DNA from: an uncultured Amylibacter sp. | GTDB taxonomy: Bacteria > Pseudomonadota > Alphaproteobacteria > Rhodobacterales > Rhodobacteraceae | Length of the DNA: 62,086 bases | Reading direction: 5' to 3' | Assembly (NCBI GenBank): GCA_947497475.1 | Contig: CANMGS010000006.1 | Location: forward strand, 1-62,086 | Part shown: positions 19,947 through 29,926 of the stretch, piece by piece | Layout: the number at the start of each line of letters is the position of its first letter | Position numbering within the stretch: position 1 is the stretch's first letter | Notes under the pieces: generated by a model | The model's database searches: none | Told to the model about the DNA's origin: nothing | The model's input: the letters and a program-made list of their open reading frames with translations, nothing else | Made by a program: the position numbers and the translations under genes

Positions 19947-20162
19947 CTAGGCGTCGGGATCTTCTTTTCCGACACCTTTAAACACAAATTTAAATGGCAA
20001 AGCCCAAATAACACCCAGCACAACGTAAATCAGTAATTCAACAATAATATGCGGGCGATCGAGCCAGTTCATAATGCTTACGGCAACAACTACGAACATA
20101 GGCAACCACACCAGCAGTAGAACCAGTGATAAACGACGGCGTGCTTTGTAAGATAAAGCCAT
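19947..20162 (-). CDS. DUF2842 family membrane protein
   Basis: The 71-residue protein starts [21 protein letters not shown] and has two membrane helices, the second in IIVELLIYVVLGVIWALPF. It ends with the KFVFKGVGKEDPD tail typical of the DUF2842 family of Alphaproteobacteria. Its ATG shares one base with the purA stop (TGATG), so it is translationally coupled to purA. The function is unknown. A longer frame reaching 20237 would run inside purA and is rejected. Confidence 0.88.
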   Translation of the reverse strand: MALSYKARRRLSLVLLLVWLPMFVVVAVSIMNWLDRPHIIVELLIYVVLGVIWALPFKFVFKGVGKEDPDA

Positions 20163-21457
20163 CAGTCTGCAAACGGGTCTGTTACAAGAATTGTGTCTTC
20201 GCGTTCTGGACTTGTTGAAACCATTGCCACTGGACAATCAATCAGCTCTTCCACTCGGCGCACGTATTTAATCGCAGCAGCAGGCAGATCATTCCAAGAA
20301 CGCGCACCTTCTGTGCTTTCAGACCAACCAGGCATCGTTTCATAAACAGGCGTACAGCGTGCTTGTTGATCAGCAGCTGTTGGAAGGTAGTCCAATTTTT
20401 CGCCGTCTAGCTCATAGCCTGTACAGATTTTCAACTCTTCAAACCCGTCCAAAACATCCAGCTTTGTCAAAGCGATACCGTTCACACCAGATGTTGCACA
20501 TGTTTGGCGCAACAAGCAGGCATCAAACCAGCCACAACGACGTTTACGGCCTGTTGTCGTACCGAACTCATGGCCACGCTCGCCCAAACGTTGGCCGTCT
20601 GCATCATCCAATTCTGTTGGGAAAGGTCCCTCACCCACACGTGTTGTGTAGGCTTTTACGATACCCAAAACGAAATCAATTGCACCTGGGCCGACACCAA
20701 CACCTGTAGCAGCTTGACCAGCAATTACATTGGATGATGTCACAAACGGGTATGTGCCAAAATCAATATCCAAAAGCGCACCTTGTGCACCTTCAAACAA
20801 TATACGCTTACCTGCTTTGCGTTTCTCGCTCAGAACTTTCCAAACTGGCGCAGAAAATGGCAAGATTTTTGCGGCAATCTCTTTCAACTGTGCAATCAAC
20901 GCGTCACGGTCAACTGCTTCAATCCCTAAACCTTTGCGCAATGGATCATGGTGTTGCAAAGCACGGTCAACGCGTGCTTCTAACGTTGCCATATCAGCCA
21001 AATCAGCAACACGAACAGAACGACGCCCGACTTTATCTTCGTAAGCTGGGCCAATACCACGGCCTGTTGTGCCGATCTTTGTACCCTTGCTTGCCGCTTC
21101 TTCACGTGCGCGATCAAGCTCGCCGTGAATTGGCAGGATAAGCGGTGTATTTTCTGCGATCATCAGTGTCTCTGGTGTAATCTCAACGCCTTGGGCACGA
21201 ATTGTCTCGATTTCACTTAGCAAGTGCCATGGATCAAGAACAACGCCATTACCGATGACTGACAACTTACCACCGCGTACGACGCCAGACGGCAATGCGT
21301 GTAATTTGTAGACTTTACCGTCGATAACCAATGTGTGGCCTGCGTTGTGGCCCCCTTGGAACCGTGCAATGACATCAGCGCGCTCGCTGAGCCAATCTAC
21401 GATTTTACCTTTACCTTCGTCACCCCACTGGGCGCCTACAACCACGACGTTTGCCAT
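20162..21457 (-). CDS. purA: Adenylosuccinate synthetase
   Basis: The 431-residue protein opens [23 protein letters not shown], the PurA P-loop and catalytic region. It continues with [48 protein letters not shown] and [12 protein letters not shown]. It joins IMP and aspartate with GTP to give adenylosuccinate, the committed step to AMP. It is full length for the family. DUF2842 follows with a one-base overlap. Confidence 0.98.
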   Translation of the reverse strand: MANVVVVGAQWGDEGKGKIVDWLSERADVIARFQGGHNAGHTLVIDGKVYKLHALPSGVVRGGKLSVIGNGVVLDPWHLLSEIETIRAQGVEITPETLMIAENTPLILPIHGELDRAREEAASKGTKIGTTGRGIGPAYEDKVGRRSVRVADLADMATLEARVDRALQHHDPLRKGLGIEAVDRDALIAQLKEIAAKILPFSAPVWKVLSEKRKAGKRILFEGAQGALLDIDFGTYPFVTSSNVIAGQAATGVGVGPGAIDFVLGIVKAYTTRVGEGPFPTELDDADGQRLGERGHEFGTTTGRKRRCGWFDACLLRQTCATSGVNGIALTKLDVLDGFEELKICTGYELDGEKLDYLPTAADQQARCTPVYETMPGWSESTEGARSWNDLPAAAIKYVRRVEELIDCPVAMVSTSPEREDTILVTDPFAD

Positions 21458-21537
21458 TTAAAGACTCGCTTTTTGAATAGAACCGAAGCGGGTATACCGC
21501 CCCCTGCCCATCACGGAAACCGAAAAATGGTCGCAAA

Positions 21538-22713
21538 TCACGGAAATACGCCGCCATCTAACCATTTTATATCTCGAACTCCTGCGAACCGCGCCAAACG
21601 CGATAACTCTGCCTCTAATTTAGACGCACGTTGCACCGTCCACTTTACACCTTTCTCAGGCCAGACATTCATTACATTTAGGGTGCTTTTCTTACGGTCT
21701 GCTTTAACTTCGATCCGCCCAACAAAACGATCACCCTCCAAAATCGGAAAAACATAATACCCCCATTTACGTTTGGCTTCAGGCACGAATATCTCGATAC
21801 GGTACTCAAATCCAAACAACCGTTCCAAACGGTTGCGATCACGCACGACAGGGTCAAACGGATTTAAGATACGCAAACGGGACGTCGATTGTGTTAAGCG
21901 CTGCAACCGTTCCTCAATATCCACAGGAGCTACGGCTTTTGTCCAGTCTCCGCTTGTAGATTGCACCTCTACAGGCACCAATTGCGTTTGATCAGCCCAA
22001 ACACGTACTTCACGCGCATCCATGGCTTCCCAAAACTTTTGAATTTCACCAACAGTGGCAAAGCCCAAACGATGCAAAGCTTCCTTACACAACCAATTCT
22101 GCTGCGCATCATCTGAATGCACTTCATTACGTAAATGCTCTGGAAACACCCGTTCCCCTAAATCATAAAACTTTTTAAAGTTTTCACGGTGCGATGTCGC
22201 CAACTCACCCGCATACCACATGTAATCCAAAGCAAGTTTATGGGGTGGACGCGACCAAGGCTGTTTTTCACCAACAATTTTTGTATCAAATGCATGGGTC
22301 GATAGTGGACCTTCGGCCTTTATTCGTTTCTTAATCTTATCGCGCCCATCTGCATCCGGCATGGTCGAATACCAACCCGCATTGTTTATCTTTTCCTTTT
22401 TACGGCGAAATTGGCGTTGCCACATTGGATAGAACTCCATTGGCAGGACAGAGGCATCATGTGTGAAATGCTCAAAAACACCATTCTGCTTGCCCAACAC
22501 CTTATCCAACATTGGCTCGCGATAGTTTTGATTGCGGCTCCAGATGATATGATGATGCGCACGGGCAACCACTTGGATGGTATCCAATTGCACAAAACCA
22601 AGCCCACGTATGATCGACATCACATCCAATGGGCCAGTTGGCGCTGTGGCTAACCCTTGGTGTGACAACCACAATTGCCGCGCTTGTTTATTCGTGATGC
22701 GTAAGTCAGCCAA
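21538..22713 (-). CDS. YcaQ/AlkX-type interstrand crosslink DNA glycosylase (winged-helix family)
   Basis: The 391-residue protein belongs to the HTH_42 (YcaQ/AlkZ) family. The N-terminal winged-helix segment reads RITNKQARQLWLSHQGL, followed by GLGFVQLDTIQVVARAHHHIIWSRN. Gln42-Leu43-Asp44 match the Q-x-D catalytic motif described for YcaQ-like enzymes, as opposed to Q-x-Q in AlkZ. These enzymes excise bulky alkylated bases and unhook interstrand crosslinks. The C-terminal part (LNPFDPVVRDRNRLERLFGFEYRIE, PEAKRKWGYYVFPIL) is also characteristic. It stands alone, 80 bp from purA on the same strand. Confidence 0.87.
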   Translation of the reverse strand: MADLRITNKQARQLWLSHQGLATAPTGPLDVMSIIRGLGFVQLDTIQVVARAHHHIIWSRNQNYREPMLDKVLGKQNGVFEHFTHDASVLPMEFYPMWQRQFRRKKEKINNAGWYSTMPDADGRDKIKKRIKAEGPLSTHAFDTKIVGEKQPWSRPPHKLALDYMWYAGELATSHRENFKKFYDLGERVFPEHLRNEVHSDDAQQNWLCKEALHRLGFATVGEIQKFWEAMDAREVRVWADQTQLVPVEVQSTSGDWTKAVAPVDIEERLQRLTQSTSRLRILNPFDPVVRDRNRLERLFGFEYRIEIFVPEAKRKWGYYVFPILEGDRFVGRIEVKADRKKSTLNVMNVWPEKGVKWTVQRASKLEAELSRLARFAGVRDIKWLDGGVFP

Positions 22714-22868
22714 CAGTCAGTTCTTTCTTCTATATTCATGACCAACCTAATGCGATCAGATAGAGCAACTCAATCCACAATATGCGCATAACCCACAGCT
22801 TTGTGACTTGAGAAAACTCTAAAAAACTGCAGCTTATATGAAAATTATTTTATCAGCGGATCATACCC

Positions 22869-23699
22869 ATGCACTCATTTAAAACACTCACTATTATTGC
22901 TGGCCTCTTGGGCTTAACCACATCATCAGCCATTGCATGTGGTCCAAATTCACAATGTAAGATCGAAAACAACCGTCATTACTATATTGCAATGCCCGCT
23001 GGTCATGATGGCAAAACGCCCGTTGGTGCCGTAGTTTTTTCACACGGATATAAGGGCACAGCACGTGGCACGATGCTGAATAAAAAGATGCGCAAGATTG
23101 TGTCTGATATGGGACTTGCTTTGATCGCCACAAAATCCAAAGGCGATGATTGGAATTTACCATATTCTCCAAGCAACTATAACAGCAATGGACAAAAGGA
23201 ATTTCGTTACTTTGACAATGTTATTGACCATGCGTCTGCAAACTTTCCAATTGATACATCCAAAATGATGGCAACAGGGTTTTCTGCGGGTGGGATGATG
23301 ACATGGAACCTCTTGTGTGCACGTTCAGATAAGTTTGCGGCTTTTGCTCCGATGGCAGGAACCTTCTGGTTGAAAATCCCGAATGGGTGTCAAACCCCAG
23401 CTACAAATGTGGTTCACATCCACGGTAAAACAGACCGCACTGTTCCATTGGGTGGCCGTAAAATTCGCAACACAAAACAAGGGGATGTACCGACAACAAT
23501 CGCGATGTACAAAGGCTTTGGAGATTTTAAAAAGACCAGTACAACACAGAATTCTCAATACAGCATGACCTGCGAGAACCATGAAAACGCATCAGGCAAA
23601 ATATTCAATTATTGCCTCTTTCCTGGTCGTCATCAATTCAACAGCTTTTATATAAAATACGCGTGGGATCAGTTCGCAGCCAAAGGCGTATTTAATTGA
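22869..23699 (+). CDS. Secreted alpha/beta-hydrolase, PHB depolymerase/LpqC-like esterase
   Basis: The 276-residue protein has a signal peptide (residues 1-23, cleavage near AIA-CG). An alpha/beta-hydrolase core follows with the nucleophile Ser139 in GFSAGG, a likely acid in HGKTDRTVPLGG, and a late His in PGRHQFNS. The oxyanion region FSHGYKGTA fits the polyhydroxybutyrate depolymerase-like (LpqC) group, which includes acetylxylan and feruloyl esterases. The substrate cannot be told from sequence. Several cysteines (CGPNSQC, LLCARS, NGCQT, MTCEN, NYCLF) suggest disulfides, in keeping with export. The last 31 bases overlap the convergent DUF2235 gene. Confidence 0.85.
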   Translation: MHSFKTLTIIAGLLGLTTSSAIACGPNSQCKIENNRHYYIAMPAGHDGKTPVGAVVFSHGYKGTARGTMLNKKMRKIVSDMGLALIATKSKGDDWNLPYSPSNYNSNGQKEFRYFDNVIDHASANFPIDTSKMMATGFSAGGMMTWNLLCARSDKFAAFAPMAGTFWLKIPNGCQTPATNVVHIHGKTDRTVPLGGRKIRNTKQGDVPTTIAMYKGFGDFKKTSTTQNSQYSMTCENHENASGKIFNYCLFPGRHQFNSFYIKYAWDQFAAKGVFN

Positions 23700-24892
23700 T
23701 CTTCATCTGGTAAATTTGGCTGTTCATAATCATGTGGCGTTCCACGCCGCTGATGAACTGAGCTGTGTATTGTTGCAAGCTCTGGAATAATACGCGGTTC
23801 AAAAAATGGGATATAAACCCCCAGCGCAGACATTCTGCCTGTTCCCATACTGCGCGCAATACGTCTAGGTATAAATTCCAACACAGCCCAAACAGCATTC
23901 ATGGACTCGTTGCGCGGTGCTAATGCATCTGGTTTCACATAAGCCTTCTTTGCATTTTTCCCTAAAACAATCTCATTGATGGTGCGAGTCTTGTATTCCA
24001 ACCCTACCGATTTCATCTCTTTAATCATCCATTCAAGAGGTAGCTTGGCTAAGGCGCTCTTCTCTTCTGAGTACCCCCCACCAATGTCACCATGAACCCC
24101 AGAAAACCAAACCTCTTTCACGTTCTGCTTCTTTGCGCTGCTTTTCACAAACCGCTTGGCCCAATATTGCCCACCTTCAGGCCAGAGTTGCGGTTGAAAC
24201 ATTGTGCGTTTTTCATCAATCGCAACGGCATGAAAGATATTCTCCACACTGCGGTTATTTTTCGTAAACGCATGCGATCTCAACCTTGGGCCATACCGCC
24301 CAAGTTCGATGACCGATCCCACAGTATCAAACAACCCCAAACACTTAATAACAGGTCGCTTTGGCGCTAAGATACGTTCAAACAATCTGACTTCTGCAAA
24401 CGGATTGTTATCAGGGTTGCGCGCCTCATTGTCTTGCTGTTTTTTGGCATCGCTCACACCTTTATAGGCACGATAAGCGTAGTTCAGTAAGTTCAGATTA
24501 ATCGGTGCAATCAAACCAACCGCATGTATGAAGCCTGCCAAAACACGCGCAGTATAAGCCCCACGGCTAAATCCAATCAAATATATCTGATCCGGTTTTT
24601 CGTCTGGGCCATCGTCTCGCTTTCCATCATCATAATTATGAACCAAAAACTCATAGGCTTGTTTGACGTTTTTATCCAAGCCCCATCCTGTCGCCAAACC
24701 CCATATCTCAACAGCACGGCGATAATAATATGACATGGCATTCTCAGCACCAAATGTTCCTACGCCCGGATCATAGTAAACAATTTGATTTTCCGTCTTT
24801 TTCAATGTCCCATACAGGCGCAGTACATTCGTTCTATTCTTTGATATTTCATTAGAAGTTCCATCCAAAAGGATTACAATATTCTTAGGCAT
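23669..24892 (-). CDS. DUF2235 family alpha/beta-hydrolase (Tle1-like)
   Basis: The 407-residue protein begins MPKNIVILLDGTSNEISKNRTNVLRLY and carries IYLIGFSRGAYTARVLAGFIH with the nucleophilic Ser of the GFSRG elbow. A later segment, FSGVHGDIGGGY, is also typical of DUF2235. Some members are type VI secretion phospholipases (Tle1), while many stand alone with unknown substrates. No T6SS gene, Rhs or immunity-like gene is nearby, and there is no signal peptide, so a cytosolic hydrolase is the simple reading. It overlaps the secreted esterase gene by 31 nt tail to tail. Confidence 0.85.
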   Translation of the reverse strand: MPKNIVILLDGTSNEISKNRTNVLRLYGTLKKTENQIVYYDPGVGTFGAENAMSYYYRRAVEIWGLATGWGLDKNVKQAYEFLVHNYDDGKRDDGPDEKPDQIYLIGFSRGAYTARVLAGFIHAVGLIAPINLNLLNYAYRAYKGVSDAKKQQDNEARNPDNNPFAEVRLFERILAPKRPVIKCLGLFDTVGSVIELGRYGPRLRSHAFTKNNRSVENIFHAVAIDEKRTMFQPQLWPEGGQYWAKRFVKSSAKKQNVKEVWFSGVHGDIGGGYSEEKSALAKLPLEWMIKEMKSVGLEYKTRTINEIVLGKNAKKAYVKPDALAPRNESMNAVWAVLEFIPRRIARSMGTGRMSALGVYIPFFEPRIIPELATIHSSVHQRRGTPHDYEQPNLPDEDQLNTPLAAN

Positions 24893-25067
24893 AATAGACC
24901 CCGCTTTATAAAATATACGCCATGATACAACTCAGAGCTGCATTTCCCTAAAGATATTTATTATGTTATTATTGAAAACGACCCAGCGAGATGCCAAATA
25001 ACCCATCGACAAGTCAGCGTTCATCTATTAGACACCCGCTGATAGTTATTCACATACAGGCATATCA

Positions 25068-25433
25068 ATGGAAAACGTCGTTCTTGTCATTCACTTAATT
25101 CTGGCTTTGGGCTTGATCGGTATTGTATTGATTCAACGCTCAGAAGGCGGCGGTTTAGGCATTGGCGGCGGCGGTGGCGGCGCATCGGGCGGACGTCCTC
25201 CTGCTTCTCCACTGGCAAAGGCTACATGGATATTGGCAGTTGGCTTTGTAATCACAAGCATTACACTGACAATCCTAGCCTCTCAAAATGCAAATTCTGA
25301 TAGTGTGATTGATCGTTTGGGCACAGATGCACCAGCTGCAGATGGCACAACACCTGCACTACCAGGTTTGGAAGGCAATCTATTGCCACCATCATCCTCT
25401 GATGCACCAGCGACACCACCAAAAGCTGAATAA
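25068..25433 (+). CDS. secG: Preprotein translocase subunit SecG
   Basis: The 121-residue protein has the SecG pattern: an N-terminal membrane helix (VVLVIHLILALGLIGIVLIQ), a glycine-rich RSEGGGLGIGGGGGG loop, and a second helix (ATWILAVGFVITSITLTILA). A proline- and alanine-rich acidic tail follows, as is common in Alphaproteobacteria. It assists SecYE in protein export at the inner membrane. It lies upstream of pyrG, but an intrinsic terminator separates the two. Confidence 0.95.
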   Translation: MENVVLVIHLILALGLIGIVLIQRSEGGGLGIGGGGGGASGGRPPASPLAKATWILAVGFVITSITLTILASQNANSDSVIDRLGTDAPAADGTTPALPGLEGNLLPPSSSDAPATPPKAE

Positions 25434-25442
25434 TAAGCACCT

Positions 25443-25468
25443 AACCCCTACAAATAGTTGGGGTTTTT
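25443..25468 (+). terminator. Intrinsic terminator after secG
   Basis: AACCCC pairs with GGGGTT across an 11-nt loop and is followed by a short T run (GGGGTTTTTC). It lies just after the secG stop and before pyrG. Confidence 0.7.
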
Positions 25469-25607
25469 CAAAAAACCACAGGATATAGCGGTTCTGGCCT
25501 TGTCAGAATCGGTAAGGTCGATTATGACTTAAATCCCGTGATACAGGCGTTTTTGACTGCTCAGGGACGTTCCAAATAATACAAATAACACGGGGGATGC
25601 CACACCT

Positions 25608-27251
25608 ATGGCACGTTATATTTTCATTACTGGCGGCGTTGTTTCATCTCTGGGTAAAGGCTTGGCCTCTGCTGCATTAGGTGCGCTGCTACAAGCCCGT
25701 GGATATTCTGTACGCTTACGTAAACTCGATCCGTATTTAAACGTTGACCCTGGTACCATGTCCCCGTTTGAACATGGCGAAGTGTTTGTAACAGATGACG
25801 GTGCAGAAACAGACCTAGACCTTGGCCACTATGAGCGTTTCACTGGTGTAGCTGCCCGCCAAACCGATTCCATTTCATCAGGCCGCGTTTACACAACTGT
25901 TTTGGAAAAAGAACGCCGTGGCGATTATTTGGGGAAAACCATTCAAGTTATCCCTCATGTTACGAATGAAATCAAAGAGTTCATCGAAATCGGCGATGAT
26001 GAAGTTGATTTCATGCTTTGTGAAATCGGCGGCACAGTCGGCGATATCGAAGGCCTGCCATTTTTCGAATCCATCCGCCAGTTCAGCCAAGACAAACCAC
26101 GTGGCCAGTGTATTTTCATGCACCTGACATTGCTGCCCTACCTTGGCGCATCGGGCGAATTGAAAACAAAACCAACACAACACTCTGTAAAAGAATTGCG
26201 TTCAATCGGCATCGCACCAGATATCTTGGTATGCCGTTCTGAAAAAGAAATCCCAGAAAAAGAACGCGCCAAACTGGCTCTATTTTGTAACGTCCGCCCT
26301 GACAGCGTGATCCCTGCTTATGACCTAAGCACCATCTATGACGCGCCTTTGGCATATCACGAAGCGGGCATGGACCAAGCTGTGCTAGACGCCTTTGGTA
26401 TCAGCCCAGCACCACAACCCGACCTATCCACATGGCAAGATGTATCAGAACGCATTCACAAACCAGACGGTGAAGTGAAAGTTGCCATCGTGGGCAAATA
26501 CACACAGTTGGAAGACGCCTATAAGTCTATTTCCGAAGCTTTGACGCACGGTGGTATGTTCAACCGTGTGAAGGTTAAAACAGAGTGGATTGACGCGGAA
26601 GTATTCGAAAATGGCAATGCTGCTGATAAGCTGACAGGGTTTGATGCAATCCTAGTCCCAGGTGGCTTTGGCGAACGTGGTACAGAGGGTAAAATTAAAG
26701 CTGCGCAATTCGCGCGTGAAAACAAAGTGCCCTATTTGGGTATCTGCCTCGGCATGCAAATGGCCGTTATCGAAGCTGCGCGTAATTTGGCTAAAATCAA
26801 AAATGCAGGTTCCGAAGAATTCGACCACGAGGCAGGTGAAAAGCGTTTCGAACCAGTGGTTTACCACCTAAAAGAATGGGTCGAAGGCAATCGCACAGTT
26901 GCGCGTGCCGTAGACGACGACAAAGGCGGCACCATGCGTTTGGGCGCCTATAATGCAACACTCACAGAAGGCTCCAAAGTAGCCGAAGTTTATGGCGATA
27001 CAGCTATTTCAGAGCGTCACCGCCACCGTTATGAGGTCGACATCAAATACCGCAAGAAACTTGAAGACTGCGGTCTGATCTTCTCTGGCATGTCCCCAGA
27101 TGGTAAACTGCCAGAAATCGTCGAATGCAAAGACCATCCTTGGTATATCGGCGTACAATACCACCCAGAACTAAAATCCAAACCTTTCGCCCCTCACCCA
27201 TTGTTTCGCGAATTCGTAAAAGCTGCGGTGGAACAATCGCGGCTGGTGTAA
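25608..27251 (+). CDS. pyrG: CTP synthase
   Basis: The 547-residue protein has an N-terminal amidoligase domain ([55 protein letters not shown]) and a C-terminal class I glutamine amidotransferase domain. In the latter, the nucleophilic Cys lies in [10 protein letters not shown] and the His-Glu pair in VQYHPELKS. It converts UTP to CTP with glutamine and ATP. The length is normal. The LysE-family gene starts at the base immediately after the stop. Confidence 0.98.
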   Translation: MARYIFITGGVVSSLGKGLASAALGALLQARGYSVRLRKLDPYLNVDPGTMSPFEHGEVFVTDDGAETDLDLGHYERFTGVAARQTDSISSGRVYTTVLEKERRGDYLGKTIQVIPHVTNEIKEFIEIGDDEVDFMLCEIGGTVGDIEGLPFFESIRQFSQDKPRGQCIFMHLTLLPYLGASGELKTKPTQHSVKELRSIGIAPDILVCRSEKEIPEKERAKLALFCNVRPDSVIPAYDLSTIYDAPLAYHEAGMDQAVLDAFGISPAPQPDLSTWQDVSERIHKPDGEVKVAIVGKYTQLEDAYKSISEALTHGGMFNRVKVKTEWIDAEVFENGNAADKLTGFDAILVPGGFGERGTEGKIKAAQFARENKVPYLGICLGMQMAVIEAARNLAKIKNAGSEEFDHEAGEKRFEPVVYHLKEWVEGNRTVARAVDDDKGGTMRLGAYNATLTEGSKVAEVYGDTAISERHRHRYEVDIKYRKKLEDCGLIFSGMSPDGKLPEIVECKDHPWYIGVQYHPELKSKPFAPHPLFREFVKAAVEQSRLV

Positions 27252-27881
27252 ATGGTAGAGCTCTCAACACTTGTTGTCTTTGCACTTGCATGTGTTGCCT
27301 TAACGGCCACCCCTGGCCCAGATATGCTTTTAATTGCCTCCCGCAGCGCGTCCCAAGGACGCCTTGCGGGCCTTGCAACATATATCGGCATTGCCTTTGG
27401 ATTATACTGCCACGCGCTGGCAGCGGCCTTTGGTCTGTCCAAACTCTTCCTAGCGGCGCCTATAGCTTATGACGTAGTTCGCATCATAGGTGCCATTTAC
27501 TTGTTGTACCTCGCATGGGGCGCACTCACCTCAAACGGCAATGCATCCGAACTCAAAAAAACACACAGAATATCGTTTTGGGTTATGTTCCGCCAAGGCT
27601 TGTTTACTAACTTACTCAACCCCAAAGTGGCATTATTCGTCCTTGCTCTATTCCCTCAATTTATTGAACCCGCGGCAGGAAATGTTGCACTTCAGATTAT
27701 GATCCTAGCAACAATTCTGAATATAATTGGATTGCTCGTAAACGGCATTGTCATTCTAACCGTTGATAAAATCGGCAGTATTTTTTCCGCCAAAGGACGT
27801 TTCAAACGCCTACCGCAGATATTTTTAGCCACAGTATTCACTGGCCTTGCAACACGTCTTGTATTCGACACTCGGAATTAA
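27252..27881 (+). CDS. LysE/RhtB-family amino acid exporter
   Basis: The 209-residue membrane protein has the LysE/RhtB N-terminal pattern TATPGPDMLLIASRSASQGRLAGLATYIG, and LLNPKVALFVLALFPQF in the middle. About six hydrophobic helices are visible. Such proteins export amino acids or derivatives by proton exchange; the substrate is not predictable. The ATG follows the pyrG stop with no gap, so expression is likely coupled to pyrG. It is convergent with the AraC gene, with 9 bp between. Confidence 0.9.
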   Translation: MVELSTLVVFALACVALTATPGPDMLLIASRSASQGRLAGLATYIGIAFGLYCHALAAAFGLSKLFLAAPIAYDVVRIIGAIYLLYLAWGALTSNGNASELKKTHRISFWVMFRQGLFTNLLNPKVALFVLALFPQFIEPAAGNVALQIMILATILNIIGLLVNGIVILTVDKIGSIFSAKGRFKRLPQIFLATVFTGLATRLVFDTRN

Positions 27882-27890
27882 AGAACCAGA

Positions 27891-28769
27891 TTACGCATGA
27901 GCAGTTTCTTGACTGCCCATAAAGTAATGCGAAGGTGACTTACCAAAATGTTTTCGGAAGAATCGCGAAAAATATAAAGGATCTTGAAACCCCAGATCAA
28001 AGGCCACTTCCTTCACACTGCGATTACCAGAACGCAAAGCAACACGCGCTTCTAAGGCCAATCTTTCATTGACCGCTTGCATGATTGTTTTACCCATTTC
28101 TTCTTTCACTCTACGGTTCAAGGTAACCGTAGAAAGATTTAAGGCGTCACTGTAAAATGATGCGTCTTGATGCTCCGTATATGTATCTTCTACAAGGTTT
28201 TGAAAGGCGACAACGACAGGAGATTGCCTGAAACTGCGGCGGTGCGCAGCTTGTTCTTTTGCCATCGTATTCAATTTAAAATCAGCCGCATGCAATAATA
28301 ACGATCTTATGACACTAACGGCGCGATCATTTGAAAACGGGCCAATATTTCTAAGGATTGCTGTTAATTCTTGAAATTTACCTTCTAAATATGGCCATTC
28401 AGATTGCGGGAACTCAACAATCGGCAAACCTTTCAACCTGTTGAAAATGACACCGTCACAATAAACCTCATCACGCATCACGCGCACACAAAAGAAGTCG
28501 TGGTGAAAACTGATGGATTGAACTTTTGTATCTGTGTCGAATACTACAACCTCACCAGGAGATAAGGTTAGCAACTGACCTTTAGGCAGTGTTATCTCGA
28601 CGCCTTCTAAAACCACTTTGATATCAGCCTGAGTGTTCCAAAATAGACGATACAGTTGAATTGAATAGTCTGGCGCTAAGCCTGCCTGTGCCTGAACGGT
28701 CAAAGCAGGTAAGTCAGCATTTGTTCCCGTATCAAACGGCAGAACCATAGTAGCATCAACAGATGACAT
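27891..28769 (-). CDS. AraC-family transcriptional regulator
   Basis: The 292-residue protein has an N-terminal cupin-like sensing region (residues ~1-170, with LTLSPGEVVVFDTDTKVQSISFH). A C-terminal AraC double helix-turn-helix follows, ending VKEVAFDLGFQDPLYFSRFFRKHFGKSPSHY. It probably activates genes in response to a small ligand. The gene divergent to it at 28940 (exported phosphatase-like) is the natural candidate target, with 170 bp between them; that is inference. Confidence 0.92.
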   Translation of the reverse strand: MSSVDATMVLPFDTGTNADLPALTVQAQAGLAPDYSIQLYRLFWNTQADIKVVLEGVEITLPKGQLLTLSPGEVVVFDTDTKVQSISFHHDFFCVRVMRDEVYCDGVIFNRLKGLPIVEFPQSEWPYLEGKFQELTAILRNIGPFSNDRAVSVIRSLLLHAADFKLNTMAKEQAAHRRSFRQSPVVVAFQNLVEDTYTEHQDASFYSDALNLSTVTLNRRVKEEMGKTIMQAVNERLALEARVALRSGNRSVKEVAFDLGFQDPLYFSRFFRKHFGKSPSHYFMGSQETAHA

Positions 28770-28939
28770 CTTTTACATCCTGATATTAAGGCACAAAGAC
28801 AACTGAAATGTGCATATTAAAACTCATAGAAAACAGTATTAATTTATGTCTCATGAACATTTTGTCCATATCAAAATCACCTTTGTGTATGGGGTAAAAA
28901 CGCACATCATGTCAGATTTCACATTAAAAGGAGACCTAC

Positions 28940-29479
28940 ATGACTTATTTGGCAAAACTGACATCCATCATACTCTCGTTCATCTTCATGACATCTTTCG
29001 CTTATGCAGGTATTTCAAAAACGCGAAATTTTCATAGTTTCGATGAAAATCTTTTAACATCGGGACAGCCCGCTCAATCCATTTTGGAAAATGCAGCCGA
29101 AGATGGCATCGAAGTGGTTATCAATCTCGTGCCAGCCTCTGAGAGTATTTATAATCCCAAAGAAGCTGAAACTCTTGAAAAGCAAGGAATTAAGTACATT
29201 CATAACCCAGTGAATTGGTCAAATCCAAAACCATCAGAACTGGAAAGCTTTCTGGCTGCGATGAAACAAGCTGAAGGGAAAAAGGTTCTTGTGCATTGCT
29301 GGGCAAATGCACGCGCATCCGCCTTTGCATATGCATACCGTGCATCACAAAACCCTGAAATCGCAGAACAAGAATACGAGGAATTAAAACAAATTTGGAA
29401 AGACGTCGCTGGTTATAACCTTGAAGGCAATAATACGTGGCAAGATTTCTTAAAAACAAACATCACACAAGCGCAGTAA
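28940..29479 (+). CDS. Exported dual-specificity-phosphatase-like protein
   Basis: The 179-residue protein has a signal peptide (residues 1-23, ending SFAYA). A compact domain follows with SGQPAQSILENAAEDGIEVVINL and the active-site-like loop VLVHCWANARAS. Cys120 and Arg125 are separated by four residues. Classical tyrosine phosphatases have C-x5-R, whereas the DSP-like beta-lactamase-hydrolase-type family has a shorter loop, so this fits the latter better. Asn replaces the usual Gly. It should act in the periplasm, which is unusual for phosphatases of this fold. A strong ribosome site (AAAAGGAGA) lies before the ATG. gloA follows after 15 bp. Confidence 0.8.
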   Translation: MTYLAKLTSIILSFIFMTSFAYAGISKTRNFHSFDENLLTSGQPAQSILENAAEDGIEVVINLVPASESIYNPKEAETLEKQGIKYIHNPVNWSNPKPSELESFLAAMKQAEGKKVLVHCWANARASAFAYAYRASQNPEIAEQEYEELKQIWKDVAGYNLEGNNTWQDFLKTNITQAQ

Positions 29480-29494
29480 TAGCAGGACTTTATT

Positions 29495-29920
29495 ATGACA
29501 CCTCCAATCCCCAATCGCATTCTATACACAATGCTCCGCGTCGCTGACCTTGAGCGTTCTTTAGAGTTTTACAGGACTGCACTTGGCATGCATGAAATGC
29601 GCCGCGAAACATTCTCCGAAGGTGAATTCACGCTCGTTTTCATTGGTTATGGCGATGCAGCAACTGATGCTGTGATCGAATTAACCTACAATTGGGGCGA
29701 TCAAAACTACGACCTTGGCACAGGATATGGCCATATTGCCCTAGAAGTCGATGACATATACGCAATGGAAAAACACCTTATGTCTATGGACGTTAAAGTT
29801 GTCAGGCCAGCAGGAGAAATGACATTTGCACCCACAGAAACTGGTGTTCGAGAGGTTATCGCATTTATAGAAGATCCAGACGGTTATCGAATAGAGCTGA
29901 TACAAAAAGCCCAGCATTAA
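29495..29920 (+). CDS. gloA: Lactoylglutathione lyase (glyoxalase I)
   Basis: The 141-residue protein has the glyoxalase I pattern. The N-terminal half reads LYTMLRVADLERSLEFYRTALGM, followed by LTYNWG and the metal-binding GHIALEVDD His. The C-terminal half has AFIEDPDGYRIELIQ with the metal Glu. It converts the methylglyoxal-glutathione hemithioacetal to S-lactoylglutathione. It lies 15 bp after the exported phosphatase-like gene and may share its transcript. Confidence 0.95.
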   Translation: MTPPIPNRILYTMLRVADLERSLEFYRTALGMHEMRRETFSEGEFTLVFIGYGDAATDAVIELTYNWGDQNYDLGTGYGHIALEVDDIYAMEKHLMSMDVKVVRPAGEMTFAPTETGVREVIAFIEDPDGYRIELIQKAQH

Positions 29921-29926
29921 ACAGGC

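Noticed and set aside
23669-24892. Type VI secretion effector module
   Set aside because: DUF2235 alone is not evidence for T6SS; no vgrG, hcp, PAAR or immunity-like gene is in the window.
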